DNA from: an uncultured Tateyamaria sp.
Lineage (GTDB): Bacteria; Pseudomonadota; Alphaproteobacteria; Rhodobacterales; Rhodobacteraceae
DNA: 64,000 bases
NCBI RefSeq assembly: GCF_947503385.1
Contig: NZ_CANNDO010000002.1
Coordinates: 62,001-126,000, forward strand
Reading direction: 5' to 3'
The position numbers and the translations under genes were made by a program. Shown here piece by piece: positions 1 to 9,048 of this stretch. Each line of letters opens with the position of its first letter. The first letter of the stretch is position 1. The notes under the pieces are model-generated. The model was given only the letters and a program-made list of their open reading frames with translations, made no database searches and had not been told where the DNA came from.

Positions 1-471
1 CACCTTTATCCCGATCAGATCACCGACGCCGTAAAGGCCGCCGTTGCGCACCACCGTGATGCCTATGACGACATCTTTGTCGTCTACGCCGATTGCGGCA
101 CGGGCGGGCAATTGAAAACGGCGTGCGACATGATGGGCGTTGAGATGGTTCCAGGCCCCCATTGCTATAGTTTTTTCGAAGGGAACGAACGCTTTGCGCG
201 ACAAAGCGAAAGTGAAATCACCACGTTCTACCTAACGGATTTCCTCGTCCGTCAGTTTGAGGCTTTTGTCATCAAACCCATGGGCCTCGACCGTCACCCC
301 GAACTCCGCGACATGTATTTCGGCAATTATGAAAAACTTGTCTACCAAGCCCAAACCGATGACCCGGCCCTCACGCAAAAGGCCAAGGCAGCAGCAAAAA
401 CACTTGGCCTGTCCTTCGAACGTCGTTTCACAGGCTACGGCGATCTCGCCACGGAACTGGCAAAACGCTGA
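1..471 (+). CDS. DUF1638 domain protein (5' end cut by window edge)
   Basis: The reading frame is open from base 1, so the N-terminus lies outside the window; 156 residues remain. The motif VVYADCGTGG, followed by a conserved Cys (K-T-A-C-D) and a PGPHCYSFFEG segment, matches my memory of the DUF1638 family. That family has no settled biochemical role and is often found near corrinoid or methyltransferase genes, but those neighbours would lie off the left edge. The gene ends with TGA and is followed by a GC-rich palindromic element. The family call is fairly secure; the function is unknown. Confidence 0.75.
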   Translation, partial: HLYPDQITDAVKAAVAHHRDAYDDIFVVYADCGTGGQLKTACDMMGVEMVPGPHCYSFFEGNERFARQSESEITTFYLTDFLVRQFEAFVIKPMGLDRHPELRDMYFGNYEKLVYQAQTDDPALTQKAKAAAKTLGLSFERRFTGYGDLATELAKR

Positions 472-488
472 TCCTGCCCCGTCTCTGT

Positions 489-527
489 CCCCAAAAATCC
501 CGGGGAGTTTGAGGGGCAGCGCCCCTC
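489..527 (-). repeat. Short C-rich intergenic palindromic element, copy 1
   Basis: The hairpin GAGGGGC-AGC-GCCCCTC (511-527) is followed, on the minus strand, by a CTCCCCGGGATTTTTGG tail. A second element with the same hairpin-plus-tail plan lies at 45549-45588. I recall such elements as common between genes in Rhodobacteraceae. On the minus strand the T-run after the hairpin could help end transcription from sufE. Confidence 0.5.
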
Positions 528-570
528 ATCCAAAAAATGAATCGCGTCGCGCGGCAGCGCGTCCGTGGGA

Positions 571-978
571 TCACGCCGTGGCGGCGACACTGCGAATACG
601 CTCAATCATTGCCCGCAACCCGTTGGACCGCTGCGCTGACAAATGATCGTTGAGCCCCAACCGCTCCATCTCGGCCCGCGCATCCACATCCAGCACATCT
701 GCGACCGGCAAGTCGTTGTAGAGCTTGCGCAGCACTGCGATCAGCCCGTTCACGATCATCGCGTCGCTTTCGCCATCAAAGCGGAACACCCCGCCCTCAA
801 TCTGCGGATGCAGCCACACCTGGCTCGCGCAGCCGTCGACCTTGGTCGCAGGCACCTTCAGCGCGTCAGGCAGCGGGTCCATTGCCTTGCCTGCGTCAAT
901 GACAAACCTGTACCGGTCTTCCCAGTCATCCAGAAACGCGAAATCCTCAACGATCTCTTCGAATGCCGCACTTGCCAT
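571..978 (-). CDS. sufE: SufE family Fe-S cluster assembly sulfur acceptor
   Basis: A 135-residue SufE-like protein. It accepts persulfide sulfur from a SufS-type cysteine desulfurase and feeds Fe-S cluster assembly in the cytoplasm. The start MASAAFEEIVEDF is chosen because it matches the usual family N-terminus and has AAGGGG upstream; the frame stays open to 1080, but that extension is not family-like. The acceptor Cys is C50 in KVDGCASQVWL. The C-terminal part LGLNDHLSAQRSNGL is also typical. A partial sufS-type gene lies at the far right end of the window, so the two are not in one operon here. Confidence 0.93.
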   Translation of the reverse strand: MASAAFEEIVEDFAFLDDWEDRYRFVIDAGKAMDPLPDALKVPATKVDGCASQVWLHPQIEGGVFRFDGESDAMIVNGLIAVLRKLYNDLPVADVLDVDARAEMERLGLNDHLSAQRSNGLRAMIERIRSVAATA

Positions 979-1114
979 ATTTGCCGCCCCTTCTGCTTGC
1001 CAATCCACGTAAGGAGCGGCGCGCCAAAGGTCCAGCCCTGCAAAGGGACGCTTTTCATCGCGCTCCGCATCCGCTACCACTCGTGATCAAAGTCCACAGG
1101 GGCAGAGCAGTCCG

Positions 1115-1645
1115 ATGACCAAGCTAACCATCCTTATCCTTGTCGCTGCCATGACATTGGGGGCGTGCAGTACACGGCTGAATCCGTTTAACTGGTTTGG
1201 GCGTGGCCAGTCCGAGCCCGTCCAGTCACCACAAGACACCAAAGAGAAAAACCCCTTGATCCCGGAAAGCGAGCGGTTGCGGCTGAACCTTTTTGGGCTG
1301 CGCAATGCCGATGACGCCGAATATCCGGGCGGCCCGATTGATCAGGTCAGTGATCTGGTGATCGAACGCGTGCCCGGCGGCGCTGTGATCCGGGTGTCGG
1401 GCGTGGCGGATTATCAGGGCGCGTATGGCGTGCGGCTGCAACCCGCGAATGAGGACGAAGTGTCCGAAGACGGCGTGCTGACCTATCGGCTGGAGGTCAT
1501 CCGGCCAAACAGCGCGCGTGTCGGCGGCCCTGAACGGGTGCGCACGGTAACAGCCGCCCGTCGTGTGACCGACAACCAATTGGTCGGGGTTCGGACCATC
1601 CGGGTTGAAGGCCTGCGCAACGCCCAGACGTCGCGGCGCCGCTAG
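1115..1645 (+). CDS. Small predicted outer-membrane or periplasmic lipoprotein
   Basis: A 176-residue protein starting with a short lipoprotein signal: MTKLTILILVAAMTLGAC, with lipobox L-G-A-C and the lipidated Cys at position 18. The mature part has an NPFNWFG segment, then a beta-rich region with valine/arginine-rich strands and no catalytic motif I recognise. Residue 20 onward avoids an Asp at +2, so sorting to the outer membrane is plausible but inferred. It is divergent from sufE and convergent with rnd, with only 9 bases to the rnd stop. It resembles conserved Rhodobacterales hypothetical lipoproteins. Confidence 0.72.
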   Translation: MTKLTILILVAAMTLGACSTRLNPFNWFGRGQSEPVQSPQDTKEKNPLIPESERLRLNLFGLRNADDAEYPGGPIDQVSDLVIERVPGGAVIRVSGVADYQGAYGVRLQPANEDEVSEDGVLTYRLEVIRPNSARVGGPERVRTVTAARRVTDNQLVGVRTIRVEGLRNAQTSRRR

Positions 1646-1654
1646 AATCCGGAT

Positions 1655-2818
1655 CTACTCGTCCAGCGGGACGATACGCACGCTTTCGCCCTTGGCCGCC
1701 AGCGCGACGCGGCCATCACACAGGCGCAGCGCGTCCTCGCCAAACACTTCTGACCGCCACCCCTTCAGTGCCGCGATATCGCGTTCACCCGCCGCCAAGG
1801 CGTCGAGATCGGACGCGGTCGCAATCAGCTTTGCCGCCACACCGGCGCTTTCTGTCTTTGCCTTGAGCAGCACGCGCAGCAAATCCGCCAGCGCCGGGTT
1901 CACCTGTAGCTTTTCGCGGCTGCGGTCGGGTTGCGGCATCGCATCGGGTGACATCGACAACCCGGCCTTCACCGCCTTCAGAATGCCGTCGGCAATGTCC
2001 CCCTTGCGCGCTTCACGCAGCAACAGCCGGGACCGGCCAAGGTCTTCGAGCGATTTGGGCTTGTTGCTGGCCAGTTCCACAAGGGCATCGTCCTTGTAGA
2101 CACGGTTGCGGGGGATGTTGCGGTCCTGCGCGTGGCGCTCGCGGAAGGCGGCAAGTTCCTTGACCAGCGCTAGAAACTTTGGCGAATGCGTCCGTGTCTT
2201 GACCCGTTTCCACGCATTCTCCGGCTGCACGATGTAGGTGTCACCGCTCAGCAGCGTGGTCAGTTCCTCTTTGACCCAGCGCGCGCGCCCCGTTTCTTCG
2301 AGCTTGGCCGCCAAAAATTCGTATATCTGGCGCAGGTGCGTAACGTCGGCCAGCGCGTAGGTCTTTTGTGCATCCGTCAACGGACGCCGCGACCAGTCGG
2401 TGAACCGCGATGTTTTGTCCAATGACTGCCGGGCAATCTTGCGCACCAGCGTCTCATATCCGACCTGTTCACCAAAACCGCAGACCATCGCGGCCACCTG
2501 TGTGTCAAAAAGCGGATCCGGCAGCACCTGCGCATCCACATAAAAGATCTCAAGGTCCTGCCGTGCCGCATGAAACACCTTGACCACCGATGTATCGCGG
2601 AACAGATCATACAGCGGCTCTAGCGACATGTTGCCCGCGAGCGGATCCACCAGCACCGCACCGCTGTCATCGGTGCCGGGCATGGCCAGCTGGATCAGGC
2701 ACAATTTGGAATAATAGGTCCGTTCGCGCAGAAATTCCGTGTCCACCGTGACGTAGTCATGTCGCGCCGCCTCTGTGCAGAATGCAGCAAGTTCGTCGGT
2801 GGTGGTGAGAGTCTTCAT
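1655..2818 (-). CDS. rnd: Ribonuclease D
   Basis: A 387-residue 3'-5' exoribonuclease of the DEDD family, acting on tRNA 3' precursors. The first DEDD motif, VTVDTEFLRERTYYSKLCLIQ, carries D26 and E28. The motif HAARQDLEIFY supplies the second acidic site, and YALADVTHLRQIYEFL the third, with the conserved Asp and Tyr. A C-terminal HRDC-type region (about residues 210-290, with NIPRNRVYKDDALVELA) completes the usual architecture. The length fits the family. It is a single gene, followed downstream on the same strand by purN-purM reading toward lower coordinates. Confidence 0.95.
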   Translation of the reverse strand: MKTLTTTDELAAFCTEAARHDYVTVDTEFLRERTYYSKLCLIQLAMPGTDDSGAVLVDPLAGNMSLEPLYDLFRDTSVVKVFHAARQDLEIFYVDAQVLPDPLFDTQVAAMVCGFGEQVGYETLVRKIARQSLDKTSRFTDWSRRPLTDAQKTYALADVTHLRQIYEFLAAKLEETGRARWVKEELTTLLSGDTYIVQPENAWKRVKTRTHSPKFLALVKELAAFRERHAQDRNIPRNRVYKDDALVELASNKPKSLEDLGRSRLLLREARKGDIADGILKAVKAGLSMSPDAMPQPDRSREKLQVNPALADLLRVLLKAKTESAGVAAKLIATASDLDALAAGERDIAALKGWRSEVFGEDALRLCDGRVALAAKGESVRIVPLDE

Positions 2819-2893
2819 CTGCGGTATCTTCTTGTTTTTGGGCGATATGCACCGATCGGTTGTACGGGTCTATACCATTTACGCCCGTCTTGG

Positions 2894-3484
2894 CTAGAGC
2901 ATCAGCGGGTCGGTGTTCCTACCCGCAAAGCGGCGCAGCACCGCGGGATAGAGACGGTGCTCCTGCACCAAGACCCGCGCCGCAAGCGTTTCGGGCGTGT
3001 CATCGGGATGAACGGCCACACGCGCCTGACCAAGCACAGGACCATCATCAAGCGCGGGCGTGACCAGATGCACGGTGCAGCCATGTTCGGTGTCTCCTGC
3101 TTCCAGCGCGCGGGCATGGGTGTGCAGCCCCTTGTATTTTGGCAGCAGCGACGGGTGGATGTTCAGCATCCGGCCTGCCCATGGCGCGACAAATCCTTCG
3201 GTCAGCACCCGCATGAACCCGGCAAGGCAAATAATGTCGAGCGCATGTGGTGCCAGCGCCTGTGTAATCGCCGTCTCAAAACTTGCGCGTTCCCTGCCAT
3301 AGGGACGGTGATCGATGACTTCTGTTGCGATGCCTTGCGCGCGCGCCCACGCGATGCCCCCCGCATCCGCATTGTTCGAGACAACCACAGCGGGCCGTGC
3401 CGGATGATCGCCAGTCATATCGTTGACCAGCGCGCGCATGTTCGATCCGCCGCCCGAGACAAAAATGCCGACCCGTTTGGTCAA
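2894..3484 (-). CDS. purN: Phosphoribosylglycinamide formyltransferase PurN
   Basis: A 196-residue enzyme of purine synthesis. It transfers a formyl group from 10-formyl-THF to GAR. The N-terminus [17 protein letters not shown] is the GAR-binding loop. The catalytic Asn/His region is [21 protein letters not shown], and the conserved Asp lies in [11 protein letters not shown]. The start is read as TTG at 3484, overlapping the purM stop by four bases (TTGA), which implies translational coupling with purM. The gene order purM-purN is the standard bacterial arrangement. The TTG start is unusual but supported by the family-like N-terminus immediately after it. Confidence 0.95.
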   Translation of the reverse strand: MTKRVGIFVSGGGSNMRALVNDMTGDHPARPAVVVSNNADAGGIAWARAQGIATEVIDHRPYGRERASFETAITQALAPHALDIICLAGFMRVLTEGFVAPWAGRMLNIHPSLLPKYKGLHTHARALEAGDTEHGCTVHLVTPALDDGPVLGQARVAVHPDDTPETLAARVLVQEHRLYPAVLRRFAGRNTDPLML

Positions 3485-4530
3485 AGAAGCCGCCCGGAAT
3501 AGGAAACGCCCTGCCCGGCTGTCACGGTGCCGATGCGCATGACACTTTGGCCTTCGGCCTCCAGCGCGGCGGTCACTGCGGTCTCTTGCGCCGCATCCAC
3601 CACCACCGTCATGCCAATGCCCGCATTGAACGTCTTGAGCATTTCGGCCTCCGCGATGCCGCCTTGTGCCGCAAGCCAGCCAAAGACGGGCGGCAAGGTC
3701 CAGCTGTTCAGGTCAATCTCTGCGCCCAGCCCCTCGGGCAACACACGGGGCAGATTTTCGGTCAATCCACCGCCGGTGATATGCGCAAACCCGTGTACGC
3801 CGCCCGCCGCAATGGCTGCCAGTGCGGCTTTGACGTAAAGCCGCGTGGGCGTCAGCAACGCCGCGCCTAATGTACCCGCGCCCCACGGGCAGGCCGCGTC
3901 CCAATCAAGGCCCGAAGCCTCCACCACGCGGCGTACCAGCGAATACCCGTTCGAATGAACCCCGTCCGAGGCCAGTCCAAGGATTGCGTCGTCCGCAGCA
4001 ACGCCATCAGGAAGCGCTGTGCCGCGCTCCATCGCGCCAACAGCGAAACCGGCAAGATCAAAATCTCCCGCCGGGTACATGCCCGGCATCTCTGCCGTTT
4101 CGCCACCCAACAGCGCACATCCCGACGCAACACAGCCCGCCGCAATGCCTTCGACAATGCGCGCCGCCTGTTCGACCTCCAGCTTGCCGGTGGCAAAATA
4201 GTCGAGGAAAAAGAGCGGTTCGGCACCCTGACACACAAGGTCATTTACGCACATAGCCACCAGATCAATGCCCACGCCGTCCACATGGCCCGTGTCGATG
4301 GCAATGCGCAGCTTGGTCCCGACGCCGTCCGTGGCCGCCACCAGAACCGGGTCGCTGAACCCGGTCGCTTTGAGGTCGAACAGGCCACCAAATCCCCCAA
4401 GTGCAGAAGCCACGCCAGACCGCTTTGTGCGCGCCGCCGCGGGTTTGATCCGCTCCACCAACGCATTGCCTGCGTCGATATCCACGCCCGCCTGGGCATA
4501 TGTCAGCCCGTTCTTGCCATCCTGCGTCAT
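3481..4530 (-). CDS. purM: Phosphoribosylformylglycinamidine cyclo-ligase PurM
   Basis: A 349-residue AIR synthetase that closes the imidazole ring in purine synthesis, using ATP. The N-terminus [24 protein letters not shown] is diagnostic. Further motifs are [13 protein letters not shown], the ATP-binding [23 protein letters not shown] and [11 protein letters not shown], and [16 protein letters not shown]. The frame remains open upstream to 4830, but the extension has no family similarity and the ATG at 4530 gives the canonical start. First gene of purM-purN; stop and start codons overlap. Confidence 0.96.
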   Translation of the reverse strand: MTQDGKNGLTYAQAGVDIDAGNALVERIKPAAARTKRSGVASALGGFGGLFDLKATGFSDPVLVAATDGVGTKLRIAIDTGHVDGVGIDLVAMCVNDLVCQGAEPLFFLDYFATGKLEVEQAARIVEGIAAGCVASGCALLGGETAEMPGMYPAGDFDLAGFAVGAMERGTALPDGVAADDAILGLASDGVHSNGYSLVRRVVEASGLDWDAACPWGAGTLGAALLTPTRLYVKAALAAIAAGGVHGFAHITGGGLTENLPRVLPEGLGAEIDLNSWTLPPVFGWLAAQGGIAEAEMLKTFNAGIGMTVVVDAAQETAVTAALEAEGQSVMRIGTVTAGQGVSYSGRLL

Positions 4531-4595
4531 TGCGCGCCCCTCGTAAAATGTTGCGCCCCCGTAGCAAGGCGGGCGCGCGGGGTCCAGTGCGCAGC

Positions 4596-5036
4596 CTAGC
4601 GGGCCGCCTTTTCCTGCCGTTTGAGCTCTTGCCGCTGGCCCAGTCCCATAAAGAACCGGGCGATCAAGACGTAGATGACAATGACCCCCACCATAATCGC
4701 CCCGAACACCGCCGGATTGAACGCAGAGATCATCGACAGGATCGACACGCCCGTCAGCACCCCCGCAAGGGCAAACAGACCAAAGCCGACCGCCACGTTG
4801 AGCAATATGCCCAGCACAGCCAGTTTCCACATCCGTCCGCTGGCCAGCGCTGTTCCGGTCGTCTTTGCATGATATGCGCCGATATAGAGCGCGGGCACAG
4901 CCGCCGTGACCGCCGCAACACCGGAATTCAGTGTGTAATCCGCAACCATCAGCAACACGATGTTCAACAGGTAGAGCGCGACAAGTGCGGCGGCGGTTGC
5001 AACGGCGTAGCGGCCCAAAAGGGCGAAATCGGTCAT
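4596..5036 (-). CDS. Small four-helix membrane protein (ABZJ_00895-like)
   Basis: A 146-residue integral membrane protein with about four hydrophobic helices (roughly residues 8-30, 40-58, 70-92 and 105-128) and a basic C-terminal tail rich in Q, R and K. The pattern resembles the family I know as ABZJ_00895, which has no defined function. The start [12 protein letters not shown] is chosen because the upstream 39 open codons are unlike membrane protein sequence. It lies upstream of purM on the same strand with a 65-base gap, so cotranscription is possible but unproven. Confidence 0.65.
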   Translation of the reverse strand: MTDFALLGRYAVATAAALVALYLLNIVLLMVADYTLNSGVAAVTAAVPALYIGAYHAKTTGTALASGRMWKLAVLGILLNVAVGFGLFALAGVLTGVSILSMISAFNPAVFGAIMVGVIVIYVLIARFFMGLGQRQELKRQEKAAR

Positions 5037-5158
5037 CGGGGTGGCCTGTCCTTGGTATGGCATCAACGTCCCAAGCCCTACCGCACAGAATGCGCGTTGC
5101 AAACCGCTCTCGCCCTCTTGACCCTTATCGCGCTGCCGCCTACCCATGCCCACATGGC

Positions 5159-5235
5159 GGGCCTGTAGCTCAATTGGTTAGAGCAGAGCGCTCATAACGC
5201 TTTGGTTGCGGGTTCAAGTCCTGCCGGGCCTACCA
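5159..5235 (+). tRNA. tRNA with CAU anticodon, probably tRNA-Ile2
   Basis: A 77-base cloverleaf with encoded CCA (5233-5235). The acceptor GGGCCTG pairs with CGGGCCT using two wobble pairs. The D arm is GCTC-AATTGGTTA-GAGC, the anticodon stem GAGCG/CGCTT with loop CTCATAA, and the T arm GCGGG-TTCAAGT-CCTGC. The CAU anticodon could be Met or lysidine-modified Ile. The CTCATAA loop and body resemble tRNA-Ile2 as I remember it, but elongator Met is not excluded. Confidence 0.88.
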
Positions 5236-5289
5236 TAACAAACTCAAATTCCCCCGCCGTCCCCGGTGGGACGGCACAAAGGGGCTTTC

Positions 5290-6069
5290 ATGAAAATCGC
5301 GCTTGTGTTTTGTGGCCAACCCCGTGCTTGCAGGGAATCCTTTGACTATTTCGACCGCAATCTGTTGCAACACGAAGACGTGGATGTGTTTGGCGCATTC
5401 TGGCGCGCGCCTCAGAAACCAGACTTTGGCGATTGGACTTTTGATGATCTGCGCATGGTCGATCCCGCACCTTACGCGGCAGAACGCGCGGCGCTGCTGG
5501 AACGCTACACCCACGAACACAGTATTTTTCACCCATCCGAGAACGTGATTGCCATGTTTCAAGGGTTCGCGCTGTGCAACAAGTTTGAGTTTGATGAATA
5601 TGACGTGGTGATCCGCGCCCGGACGGATTACGCACTGAACCGGCGGTTCGATTTCGAAGCACTGGATATGAACCAGTTGCATATTCCGAACGATGGAAAG
5701 GCTGTGGTGACGTTGACGCAAAACGATCAGTTCGGGTTTTCCAAGCCTGAGGTGATGCGCGTCTATTTCAACAGCTTAGACAGCCTGCCGTCGTTCATCG
5801 CCGAGAACCGCGTTCTCGTGGCCGAAGCGGTGCTGGATTATCACATGCTGCGCAACGGGTTTGATGCGTCAGACGTGCAGACCCATGATATGAACCTGCC
5901 CTTTGCCCCAAAAGGAATGGACAAGGCCTATCACAGCCTCATTCGGACGGATTACCACGACTGGCGCGGTGTCGATATCTCGAACCCAAAGCGTGGGAAG
6001 CTGCGCCGCTCTATCGCCAAGCGGGTTGCGAAACTGCGGCAGGTTCTGGTCTGGGAAAAGCCGCGCTGA
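5290..6069 (+). CDS. Glycan-type hypothetical protein (possible glycosyltransferase)
   Basis: A 259-residue protein with N-terminus MKIALVFCGQPRACRESFDYF and a downstream YDVVIRARTDYALNRRFDF segment. This layout (FCGQPR at the start, then an R-x-R-x-D motif) recurs in polysaccharide-locus proteins that resemble glycosyltransferases. No signal peptide or membrane segment is seen; the C-terminus is basic (KRVAKLRQ). The start at 5290 has AAAGGGG upstream. It stands alone, directly after the CAU tRNA, and converges on the thioesterase gene. Enzymatic activity is inferred, not shown. Confidence 0.6.
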   Translation: MKIALVFCGQPRACRESFDYFDRNLLQHEDVDVFGAFWRAPQKPDFGDWTFDDLRMVDPAPYAAERAALLERYTHEHSIFHPSENVIAMFQGFALCNKFEFDEYDVVIRARTDYALNRRFDFEALDMNQLHIPNDGKAVVTLTQNDQFGFSKPEVMRVYFNSLDSLPSFIAENRVLVAEAVLDYHMLRNGFDASDVQTHDMNLPFAPKGMDKAYHSLIRTDYHDWRGVDISNPKRGKLRRSIAKRVAKLRQVLVWEKPR

Positions 6070-6083
6070 CGGCAAACGCCCCT

Positions 6084-6530
6084 TTACGCTTTGCGCACGT
6101 GCCAGCCGACTTTCATGGTCACCACGGTGTCGCCGTCGCCGTCACGGATGTCCACATCAATGTCAAAGGCGACCTTGCCCTCGTCCTTGAGCGTCTGAAG
6201 CAGCGTGGCACCGGGTGCGTCGGTGCGTGCATGTGCGGTTAGCGTGCCTTTGGCGATTTTCACGTAATAGATCGTCGCCCCCGACGCTACGGGCCGCACT
6301 TCGAGGATCACGGGCGCAAGCGCACCGGCAAGGGCCGCGCCTGATGCGGCCTCACCCAAGGTGAACATCGCGCCGGCGTGCTGGGTCTGGATGTGGTTCG
6401 ACGTCTCTGTCCTTTGGTCCAGCGTCGCGGTCGCCGTGCCGTCGGCAATATCGCCCAGCACCACCCCCACATGATTGGCAAAGGGGATGACCGTGCTCAG
6501 ATGTGTCCGGATCATGTCATAGGGGTTCAT
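6084..6530 (-). CDS. PaaI/DUF4442-type hot-dog fold thioesterase
   Basis: A 148-residue hot-dog protein. The central helix region NHIQTQHAGAMFTLGEAASGAAL matches the PaaI/DUF4442 pattern, where the HAG(A/T) segment and following E lie at the acyl-CoA pocket. The preceding motif ATATLDQRTETSN and the C-terminal strands (KVAFDIDVDIRDGDGDTVVTMKVGW) fit a single hot-dog domain. A role in hydrolysing acyl-CoA or acyl-ACP thioesters is inferred from the fold; the substrate is unknown. It lies 87 bases downstream of the sensor kinase on the same strand. Confidence 0.75.
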   Translation of the reverse strand: MNPYDMIRTHLSTVIPFANHVGVVLGDIADGTATATLDQRTETSNHIQTQHAGAMFTLGEAASGAALAGALAPVILEVRPVASGATIYYVKIAKGTLTAHARTDAPGATLLQTLKDEGKVAFDIDVDIRDGDGDTVVTMKVGWHVRKA

Positions 6531-6616
6531 CGCGCGGGGCCTTTCGTCGGGAGATGTCGCGACGGATCAAGCCATGGTGCGCCTTACAATGGCAAGCGTG
6601 CCGCCACGGCACATGC

Positions 6617-7936
6617 TCAACGCGCGATCACAATGTCCGCGCGCAAACCGCCCAACCGCTCGCTCTGGCCCAGACGCAACACACCGCCATGCCCGCGCGC
6701 GATGTCCGTGGCGATGGCAAGGCCCAGACCGACGCCGCCGCCTTTGTCCTGATTGCGCGCCGGGTCAAGCCGGGTAAAGGGGCGCTGCGCATCCGCGCGC
6801 TGATCTTCCGGGATTCCGGGCCCATCATCCTCGACCCGGAACCGCAGGGATTTTTCCGTCAATGCCACCGAAAGCTCCACATTAGAACCGTAGCGAATGC
6901 CGTTGCTGATCAGATTGCTGAGCGCCCGGCGCATCGCGACAGGCCGCAACATCACCTCGCCCGCACCCTTGGTGCGTGCCATGCGCACAGGCTGACCCAC
7001 ACGCTGTGCGTCCTCCACCAGTGACTGCGCCAGCGCGATCGGGTCCACCACTTCGGGCTGCCCCTCGCCCTCCCCCTTGGAGAAATCGAGAAAGGCGTCG
7101 ATCATGTTCTGCATGTCGTCCACCTCAGGCGTGATCATCTTGCGCGCCTCGTCATCCAGCATCGACAGGCTGAGGCGCATCCGGGTCAGCGGCGTGCGCA
7201 GATCATGGCTGACCCCCGACAACATCAAGGTCCGCGTTTCCATCTGCCGCTCGATCCGCGCTCGCATATCCACAAAGGCGGTGCCCGCAGCGCGCACTTC
7301 GGTCGCACCCGTGGGCGAGTATGGCATATGACGCCCACGCCCAAACGCTTCTGCCGCACGGGCCAGCCGCTTGATCGGGCGCAGCTGATTGCGCAGATAG
7401 ATAAAGGCGATAAGCGTCGTCAGGATCGAAAAAAAGCCGAGGTAGACCAACAATTGATGCGGATTGCGCGCCGAAATGCGCCGCCGGTCAAAGGTGATCG
7501 AAATTGGCCCTGCATCACTGTCCAGCGCGATCCGCACGATCTTGTCCGCCGACAGGTCAAAGGACCTGATCTCGGGCACTTGCGTTCCCAACCTGCGGAT
7601 GATCACACGGCCCGAGAAATCCTCCCAGCCGCGCAAGTTCGGGGCATCCAGCGCTTCGGGGGCGACGCTGCGCACCACCATGTTCAGCGGCGCGATCAGG
7701 CGGGCCACCGCGTCTTCGACGCTCTCGCCCGGCGCGCGCATCTCAAGCGCCGAAAGCACCAGTTCGATCTCGCGCGCGACCGTGTCGGACATCTGCTCGG
7801 TCACGTCTTCGAAATGGCGCTGCACAAAGACAATGGCGACCACCACCTGCACCACCACCACGGGCAGCAAAAGGATCAGCGCCGCCCGTCCATAGATGCC
7901 GCGCGGCATATAGCGTTTGAGCCAAGCAAAGAACAT
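6617..7936 (-). CDS. EnvZ-like sensor histidine kinase
   Basis: A 439-residue inner-membrane kinase. A transmembrane helix at about 18-39 and a second at 162-181 flank a periplasmic sensor of about 120 residues. A HAMP linker follows (about 182-234), then the dimerisation H-box with H244 in GVSHDLRTPLTRMRL. The ATPase domain shows the N-box ALSNLISNGIRYG, the G1 box VEDDGPGIPEDQ and the G2 segment GGGVGLGLAIATDIARGHGG. The TRMRL H-box is the EnvZ/RstB type. No response regulator gene is adjacent; its partner must be elsewhere. It is divergent from the metallo-hydrolase across about 45 bases. Confidence 0.92.
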   Translation of the reverse strand: MFFAWLKRYMPRGIYGRAALILLLPVVVVQVVVAIVFVQRHFEDVTEQMSDTVAREIELVLSALEMRAPGESVEDAVARLIAPLNMVVRSVAPEALDAPNLRGWEDFSGRVIIRRLGTQVPEIRSFDLSADKIVRIALDSDAGPISITFDRRRISARNPHQLLVYLGFFSILTTLIAFIYLRNQLRPIKRLARAAEAFGRGRHMPYSPTGATEVRAAGTAFVDMRARIERQMETRTLMLSGVSHDLRTPLTRMRLSLSMLDDEARKMITPEVDDMQNMIDAFLDFSKGEGEGQPEVVDPIALAQSLVEDAQRVGQPVRMARTKGAGEVMLRPVAMRRALSNLISNGIRYGSNVELSVALTEKSLRFRVEDDGPGIPEDQRADAQRPFTRLDPARNQDKGGGVGLGLAIATDIARGHGGVLRLGQSERLGGLRADIVIAR

Positions 7937-7981
7937 GCGCTAGACCCTAGCGACGCTTGAACCCGGACGAAAGGCTTGGCC

Positions 7982-8893
7982 GTGACCCCACCTGACGATT
8001 TCGATCCTGCGATCGGCATGGCCGAAATGCTTGAACCGGGGCTGCGTCGGATCGTGGCGCCCAACCCTTCGCCTATGACCTATCGCGGGACGAACACCTA
8101 TGTGCTGGGCACGTCTGATCTGGCGGTGATTGATCCCGGCCCGCGCGATAAAGCGCATATGGACGTAATCATGTCCGCTGTCGCAGCGGGTCAGAAAATT
8201 TCCCACATCTTCGTGACGCACAGCCATCTGGATCACTCTCCGCTGGCGCGCGACCTGTCCAATGCGACCGGGGCACCCGTCTATGCGTTCGGGGATGCAC
8301 GGGCCGGACGCAGCGCAGTGATGCAGGCGCTGGCCGCGACCGGCTATGGCGCGGGTGGCGAAGGCATTGATGCGGAATTCGCACCGGACAAGGCAGTCGC
8401 AGACGGTGAAACGATACGGGGCCGTGATTGGGCATTGGAGGTGATCCATACGCCCGGACATCTGGGCAATCACATCTGTCTGCGTTGGGGTGACGCCTGC
8501 CTTACAGCCGATCATGTGATGGGTTGGGCGTCGTCGCTGGTGTCGCCCCCAGACGGTGATCTGACGGATTTCATGGCGTCCTGCGCACGGTTGGCGGGCC
8601 ATGACTGGCGCGTGTTTTACCCCGGCCACGGCGCACCGATCCATGACCCTAACGCCCGGTTGACCTGGCTGATCGAACACCGCCGCGCGCGGGAGGCTGC
8701 AATCCTGACAGCGCTTGCCGCAGGTCCGGCAACGGCGTCAGCGCTGGCGCAAGCCATCTACACGGATACGCCGCCAGCGCTGCTGCCCGCCGCAACCCGA
8801 AATGTGCTGGCGCATTTGATCGACCTGACGGGAAAATCGCGCGTCGCACCCACGGGCGACTTGGGCAACGACACCACGTTTTCGCTGGTGTAA
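7982..8893 (+). CDS. MBL-fold metallo-hydrolase
   Basis: A 303-residue metallo-beta-lactamase-fold hydrolase. The metal motif is FVTHSHLDHSPLA with H80, H82, D84 and H85. Further ligands are in HTPGHLGNHICL and the C-terminal FYPGHGAPI. The layout with a C-terminal winged-helix-like tail (HRRAREAAILTAL...) resembles LACTB2/glyoxalase-II-like hydrolases. The GTG at 7982 is preferred because AAGG lies 7 bases upstream; a TTG at 7976 is too close to that site. The promoter is shared back to back with the histidine kinase. The substrate is unknown. Confidence 0.85.
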   Translation: MTPPDDFDPAIGMAEMLEPGLRRIVAPNPSPMTYRGTNTYVLGTSDLAVIDPGPRDKAHMDVIMSAVAAGQKISHIFVTHSHLDHSPLARDLSNATGAPVYAFGDARAGRSAVMQALAATGYGAGGEGIDAEFAPDKAVADGETIRGRDWALEVIHTPGHLGNHICLRWGDACLTADHVMGWASSLVSPPDGDLTDFMASCARLAGHDWRVFYPGHGAPIHDPNARLTWLIEHRRAREAAILTALAAGPATASALAQAIYTDTPPALLPAATRNVLAHLIDLTGKSRVAPTGDLGNDTTFSLV

Positions 8894-8973
8894 TCGCCCG
8901 GAAAATTTTTCCATATCCCTGCCCCAAACCCTCTGGACGCGCGGAATCGCTGTTGCTATACGGCGCAAACCGT

Positions 8974-9048
8974 TCCGGCGTAGCTCAGCGGTAGAGCAGT
9001 TGACTGTTAATCAATTGGTCGTAGGTTCGATCCCTACCGCCGGAGCCA
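8974..9048 (+). tRNA. tRNA-Asn (GTT)
   Basis: A 75-base cloverleaf with encoded CCA. The acceptor TCCGGCG pairs with CGCCGGA, followed by discriminator G. The anticodon GTT is at 9006-9008 in loop CTGTTAA, and the T loop is TTCGATC. All arms pair well. Confidence 0.96.
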
